DNA of 64,000 nt from Chitinophaga pinensis. GTDB taxonomy: Bacteria; Bacteroidota; Bacteroidia; Chitinophagales; Chitinophagaceae. The position numbers were made by a program, and so were the translations under genes. How positions within the stretch are numbered: position 1 is the first letter of the stretch; every line of letters begins with the position of its first letter. Shown piece after piece: positions 60,826-64,000 of this stretch. Below the pieces are notes generated by a model. That model had not been told where the DNA came from, made no database searches, and saw only the letters and a program-made list of their open reading frames with translations. Location of the stretch: contig LR632930.1 of assembly GCA_902167325.1 (NCBI GenBank), forward strand, positions 5,332,001 through 5,396,000, given 5' to 3'.

Positions 60826-61626
60826 ATGAAAGTAATGTACATTCTGCCTGCCTGCACATTGGCATTGGCTTTGCTCCTGCACAGTTGTCAAAAAGACGGT
60901 CACGCGCCTGCAGGAAATCCGGGATGCAAGGTGACCCAAATCACGGGCTACCTCGGCATCAGCAACCTGCCCGACACCTTTAATTTTTCCTACAACGAGA
61001 AAGGCAACCCTGTCAGCATCACCCGAAGTGTAATAGGGACCTCTTCACCCAACTATTTTTTCCGGTACGACAACCGGGGGAGATTGACCGATTTCTATGG
61101 GGTCTATACCGACCATTCTGTTTTCGACACCTGGCATCGCTACTATCATGACAACAAAAACAGGATAGTGCTCGACACCACTTACGCTTTCGGCGATATC
61201 AGCCCCGACTACAGGCCCATCCCGGCCGCCGGCAGGACCGAACTGGATGTCCGCAACATTTCCACCTACACCTACGATCATCAAAACCGGATCATCCGGT
61301 CTACCGACACTTATGGAAGGCCGTTTGTTTACATGATCAGGCTGTACACCTACGATGCCGCAGGCAACCTGGTGAAAATCGAGGAACAGGCGGATGGCCA
61401 GTCCACTTTCATTATGCTCAATAATTATGATCAAAAGGTCAATTACCACCGGCCGCACCCCATCTGGCAGTTCCTGGACAGGGATTTCAGCCAGCACAAT
61501 TCGTTACCGGTAACCACATACAACCAACATGGCCTTCCGGCAAATATTTCCCTGAACAGCCACCAGACCGGCTATTTCGCCACGGAACCTTTTACGGCTG
61601 CCACGTTTGCGTATTCCTGCAAATAG
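60826..61626 (+). CDS. YD-repeat-like surface lipoprotein of unknown function
   Basis: A 266-residue lipoprotein, lipobox LLHSC followed by QKDGHAP, which resembles the Lys/Asp surface-export signal of Bacteroidota lipoproteins. The mature part shows YD/RHS-like motifs: FSYNEKGNPVSI, FRYDNRGRLTDFYG, YTYDHQNRIIRST, YTYDAAGNLVKIEE and TTYNQHGLPANIS, each a Y-x(2-3)-x-G-x-L turn. Related short YD lipoproteins are frequent in this phylum; functions unknown. The protein ends with FAYSCK. Confidence 0.82.
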   Translation: MKVMYILPACTLALALLLHSCQKDGHAPAGNPGCKVTQITGYLGISNLPDTFNFSYNEKGNPVSITRSVIGTSSPNYFFRYDNRGRLTDFYGVYTDHSVFDTWHRYYHDNKNRIVLDTTYAFGDISPDYRPIPAAGRTELDVRNISTYTYDHQNRIIRSTDTYGRPFVYMIRLYTYDAAGNLVKIEEQADGQSTFIMLNNYDQKVNYHRPHPIWQFLDRDFSQHNSLPVTTYNQHGLPANISLNSHQTGYFATEPFTAATFAYSCK

Positions 61627-61640
61627 CGGCGTAAAGCATT

Positions 61641-62723
61641 CTATCCTTTGATGCGGTAGTAATCGATGAGCCAGCCCACCACCTCACTATAGCTCCGGAT
61701 GCCATGGCGCTGGTTATTGGCTTTAAGGTACTGGTCGTAGAAGATGGCCGAGTAATCGTCTGCCGGGCCTTCATATTCCCGGTAAAAATCAATGGCCCGC
61801 TGGGCATCGGCACGGATGCCGGGGTGCGTTTTATTCCAGAGAAGGCGCGCCAGCGGAGGGTCTCTCCTGGCAATGCGGCGGATGGTATAGAGCAGCATTT
61901 CGTAATTGGCAGCATAGCGGAATCGCGGATCGTTGTACCGGCTGGCGGCAAGATACCCCACGAAGTTGGCATCTTCCTCCGGTGCAAAGCCTAACTGATG
62001 CGCTATTTCATGACAGGTAACATAAGGTACCTGGAAAGCGGGTACTGTGGCGTTTACCTGCGCTTCGTTGGTGAAAGGGTTGAGATAGCCTGTAACACCG
62101 AGGTAGTTGAGGTAATGTCCGAACATGGATTTCTTCACGCAGGGGTTGCGGTACCGCAGGATCGGGAAATCGGCAGACAGGGCGCCGTATGCCTTTGCCG
62201 CGTCGGCAAATACCTCCCGGGGTATAGTGTCGGGCGGGGAAGGCAGTGCTTCCAGTGCTGCTTTATCGCGGTTGGTGAGGCGCACCAATGTGTCTGCCAG
62301 CAGATACAGGTCCGCTTTCGTATACGGCTGCACGCCATAGCCGAGGTCCTTCACCATGGTAGTACGCTGATAATGAGCGCCCCAGAAAAGCAGGAAGATG
62401 AAATAGAGCCAGCAGAGCGATGCCACTGCCCTGAGAAGCCCGTGGAACAAGGCTTTCCATTGACCACGAATGAGCCGCCACAAGGTTTTTATCAAAAAAA
62501 TAATACCGATTATTACCCAAACGCAGTAAATTACATCGCCTATGCTACCCGTCAGGCTACCGAACACTTTTCTTAATAACGTACTGATGAAATCGTACCA
62601 CCTATGAAAATAGATCCCTGCCAGCCATCCGTCTGCTGCCACCGCCCAGGTGAGGAAGAGGATGCCCGTCAGCCCGAGCGCTATTGAGATCAGTGGTTTT
62701 CCGAACCGGTATTCTTTTTCCAT
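61641..62723 (-). CDS. DUF3810 membrane protein with HExxH motif
   Basis: A 360-residue inner-membrane protein. Three N-terminal transmembrane helices (about 10-30, 62-82, 98-115) precede a soluble domain with HEIAH at residues 238-242 in VTCHEIAHQLGFAPEEDANF. HExxH plus the downstream acidic residues (Glu249/250) suggest a zinc metallopeptidase, although the family (DUF3810) has no assigned function. I chose the ATG at 62723; the frame is open further from a TTG at 62738. It is divergent from the fructosamine kinase gene. Confidence 0.88.
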   Translation of the reverse strand: MEKEYRFGKPLISIALGLTGILFLTWAVAADGWLAGIYFHRWYDFISTLLRKVFGSLTGSIGDVIYCVWVIIGIIFLIKTLWRLIRGQWKALFHGLLRAVASLCWLYFIFLLFWGAHYQRTTMVKDLGYGVQPYTKADLYLLADTLVRLTNRDKAALEALPSPPDTIPREVFADAAKAYGALSADFPILRYRNPCVKKSMFGHYLNYLGVTGYLNPFTNEAQVNATVPAFQVPYVTCHEIAHQLGFAPEEDANFVGYLAASRYNDPRFRYAANYEMLLYTIRRIARRDPPLARLLWNKTHPGIRADAQRAIDFYREYEGPADDYSAIFYDQYLKANNQRHGIRSYSEVVGWLIDYYRIKG

Positions 62724-62746
62724 TTTAAGTTGAAGCAAAAGGAATC

Positions 62747-63634
62747 ATGTTAGACTTTACCATACAACAGGAACTTGAAAAGTCCCTTACCAGGCAACTG
62801 CAATTGTCCGTGAAAATACAGATAATTCACGCAGAGCGGTTACACGGGGGAGATATCAATGAAACTTTCCGGATAGACACCTCTCAGGGCCGCTTCTTCC
62901 TGAAGCTGAACGATGCTGTAAAGCATCCGGGGATGTTTGACCGGGAGCTGAGCGGACTGGCAGAATTGCGGGAAGCCGATGTAATATCCGTACCCCGCCC
63001 TCTTTGTCATGGTATAGCAGGCAACCGTGCCTACCTGGTTTCTGAATTTGTGGAGAAGGGCGCTGCGGCACCTGATTTCTGGGAGAATTTTGCGGCATCC
63101 ATGGCACGCCTTCATCAGCAAACCCGCCCCTGGTTCGGGCTTAATAACCCTAATTACATCGGTTCCCTCAGGCAATATAATACTCCTTATTCCAGCTGGG
63201 CAGTTTTCTATGCCATGAACAGGCTCATGCCCCTCGCTAAGATGGCGTACGACAATCACCGGCTGGATAAAACGCTTATGCAGCGTATGGAAAAGATATG
63301 CCGTAAACTGCCTGAGCTTTTCCCTGACGAGGCCCCTGCTTTACTGCATGGCGATCTGTGGAGTGGTAACTTCCTGGTGGCACAAAACGGCCGTGCCTGC
63401 ATCTTTGACCCGGCAGTGTATTATGGCCACCGGGAGATGGATATGGCCATGACGCGCCTGTTCGGCGGATTCGATACCCGTTTCTATTACACCTATCAGG
63501 CCATTCACCCGCTGGAACAAGGCTGGCAGGAACGCCTGCCCCTGTGCCAGTTATATCCTTTGCTGGTGCATCTCAATCTTTTCGGAGGAAGTTATTATTC
63601 CGATGTGAAGGAAGCGCTGGAGCAGTTCAACTAG
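62747..63634 (+). CDS. Fructosamine kinase family protein
   Basis: A 295-residue cytoplasmic kinase-like protein with the choline-kinase fold. GGDINETFRIDTSQGRFFLKLN (about 34-55) holds the nucleotide-binding strands and Lys; LLHGDLWSGNFLVAQNGRACIFDPAVYYGHREMDMAMTRLFGGF (about 200-243) carries HGDLWxGN and DPxxYYGHRExDxAM, exact marks of the family. It phosphorylates protein-bound ketoamines (fructosamines or ribulosamines) to allow their removal. Its stop overlaps that of the next gene. Confidence 0.93.
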   Translation: MLDFTIQQELEKSLTRQLQLSVKIQIIHAERLHGGDINETFRIDTSQGRFFLKLNDAVKHPGMFDRELSGLAELREADVISVPRPLCHGIAGNRAYLVSEFVEKGAAAPDFWENFAASMARLHQQTRPWFGLNNPNYIGSLRQYNTPYSSWAVFYAMNRLMPLAKMAYDNHRLDKTLMQRMEKICRKLPELFPDEAPALLHGDLWSGNFLVAQNGRACIFDPAVYYGHREMDMAMTRLFGGFDTRFYYTYQAIHPLEQGWQERLPLCQLYPLLVHLNLFGGSYYSDVKEALEQFN

Positions 63635-64000
63635 ATCTGCCCTCCCCCGGCCATAAAGGCCTGCATTTTCTGCAATTCTTCCTCCACAACCGGGAAAAAC
63701 CCGTTCACTTCATCCACGATCTCACCGAGGAGCGCAGGGATGCTGTCGAGGTTTTCGTTGTGACGCAGGAGGTTTTCCATGGTCTCCAGTTTGGTAGTGA
63801 TCCAGGTAAGCCCTACCATGGAAAAGTTAGGCTTGATCTTGTGTACCTGGAAACGGAGAGTTTCCCAATCTTTCGCATCTGCCACTTTCCGGATCTTGGT
63901 CAGTTCATCGCGGATGGTGAGCACGTATATATCGAACAGGTCGATAGCGTACCCGATGTTGCTTTCGTAAAGGGTGTTCAGGTATTTCACATCCAGCGAG
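63631..64000 (-). CDS. Hpt (histidine phosphotransfer) domain protein, N-terminus beyond the window
   Basis: About 120 residues visible; the frame is open to the window edge. Residues from DLFDIYVLTIRDELTKI to the end form one helical Hpt domain with VHKIKPNFSMVGL, whose His is the phosphoacceptor in phosphorelays. The GTG at 63990 could start a protein, but the typical beginning YLNTLYE lies directly there and upstream codons are also coding-like, so it is probably longer. It may be the end of a hybrid regulator or an independent Hpt. Stop overlaps the kinase gene in CTAG. Confidence 0.8.
   Translation of the reverse strand, partial: SLDVKYLNTLYESNIGYAIDLFDIYVLTIRDELTKIRKVADAKDWETLRFQVHKIKPNFSMVGLTWITTKLETMENLLRHNENLDSIPALLGEIVDEVNGFFPVVEEELQKMQAFMAGGGQI

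Overview
The window is chromosomal DNA from a Bacteroidota bacterium, most likely a Chitinophagaceae member (Chitinophaga-like). The evidence is two complete sets of ECF sigma factor, FecR-type anti-sigma factor and SusC/SusD outer-membrane pair; fused SecDF; the long form of NusB; many signal peptides and lipoproteins; almost no Shine-Dalgarno sequences; and repeated matches to the Bacteroidota -7 promoter motif TAnnTTTG upstream of genes. Genes are dense on both strands. I see no rRNA, tRNA, insertion sequence, prophage or CRISPR array.

Layout. 1-8.6 kb: end of a threonine aldolase, valS, a small secreted protein, an AI-2E family transporter, a large surface zinc-peptidase/propeller/barrel protein, and an IscA/ErpA-type Fe-S carrier. 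9.2-15.9 kb: secDF, a class A beta-lactamase-like hydrolase, a DUF4397 lipoprotein and an aspartate aminotransferase. 16.2-21.5 kb: a housekeeping cluster on the minus strand (nusB, DUF1573, yajC, coaE, unknown secreted protein), then groES-groEL. 21.6-29.6 kb: two FKBP lipoproteins and the first sigma/FecR/SusC/SusD locus on the plus strand. 29.6-35.2 kb: L-serine dehydratase, a membrane-anchored protein of unknown role, an M23-like membrane protein, the large subunit of a B12-dependent acyl-CoA mutase, and a methyltransferase. 35.3-43.5 kb: the second sigma/FecR/SusC/SusD locus, on the minus strand and ending in a TlpA-like thioredoxin. 43.6-53.6 kb: an S46 dipeptidyl peptidase (DPP11-type), lpd, lolA, ftsK, an alpha/beta hydrolase, and an overlapping DUF423-aroK-phosphopantetheinyl transferase operon. 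53.7-64 kb: dCTP deaminase, a class C beta-lactamase-like hydrolase, a tiny HigA-like protein, a thioredoxin lipoprotein, YggS, acyl-CoA dehydrogenase plus arginase, a YD-type lipoprotein, a DUF3810 membrane peptidase-like protein, a fructosamine kinase family protein and the end of an Hpt-domain protein.

The genes fit a free-living degrader that imports oligomers through cell-surface-signalled SusCD pumps (the STN domain on each SusC talks to FecR and sigma), exports many proteins through Sec (SecDF, YajC) and sorts lipoproteins (LolA). Surface and periplasmic peptidases and catabolic enzymes process the imported material.

The most unusual signal is non-coding. Three intergenic elements (8797-8924, 15971-16061, 54401-54517) are built from strictly 11-bp tandem units arranged as two opposed arms around a short centre. 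All three lie in the only long gaps between convergent genes. Two copies are nearly identical and differ by exactly one 11-bp unit. The third has a different unit sequence but the same architecture. I do not recognise these as a named element. Secondary signals are a nested dyad upstream of groESL, a possible small RNA opposite the second susC start, and a 12-bp-arm palindrome upstream of the HigA-like gene.
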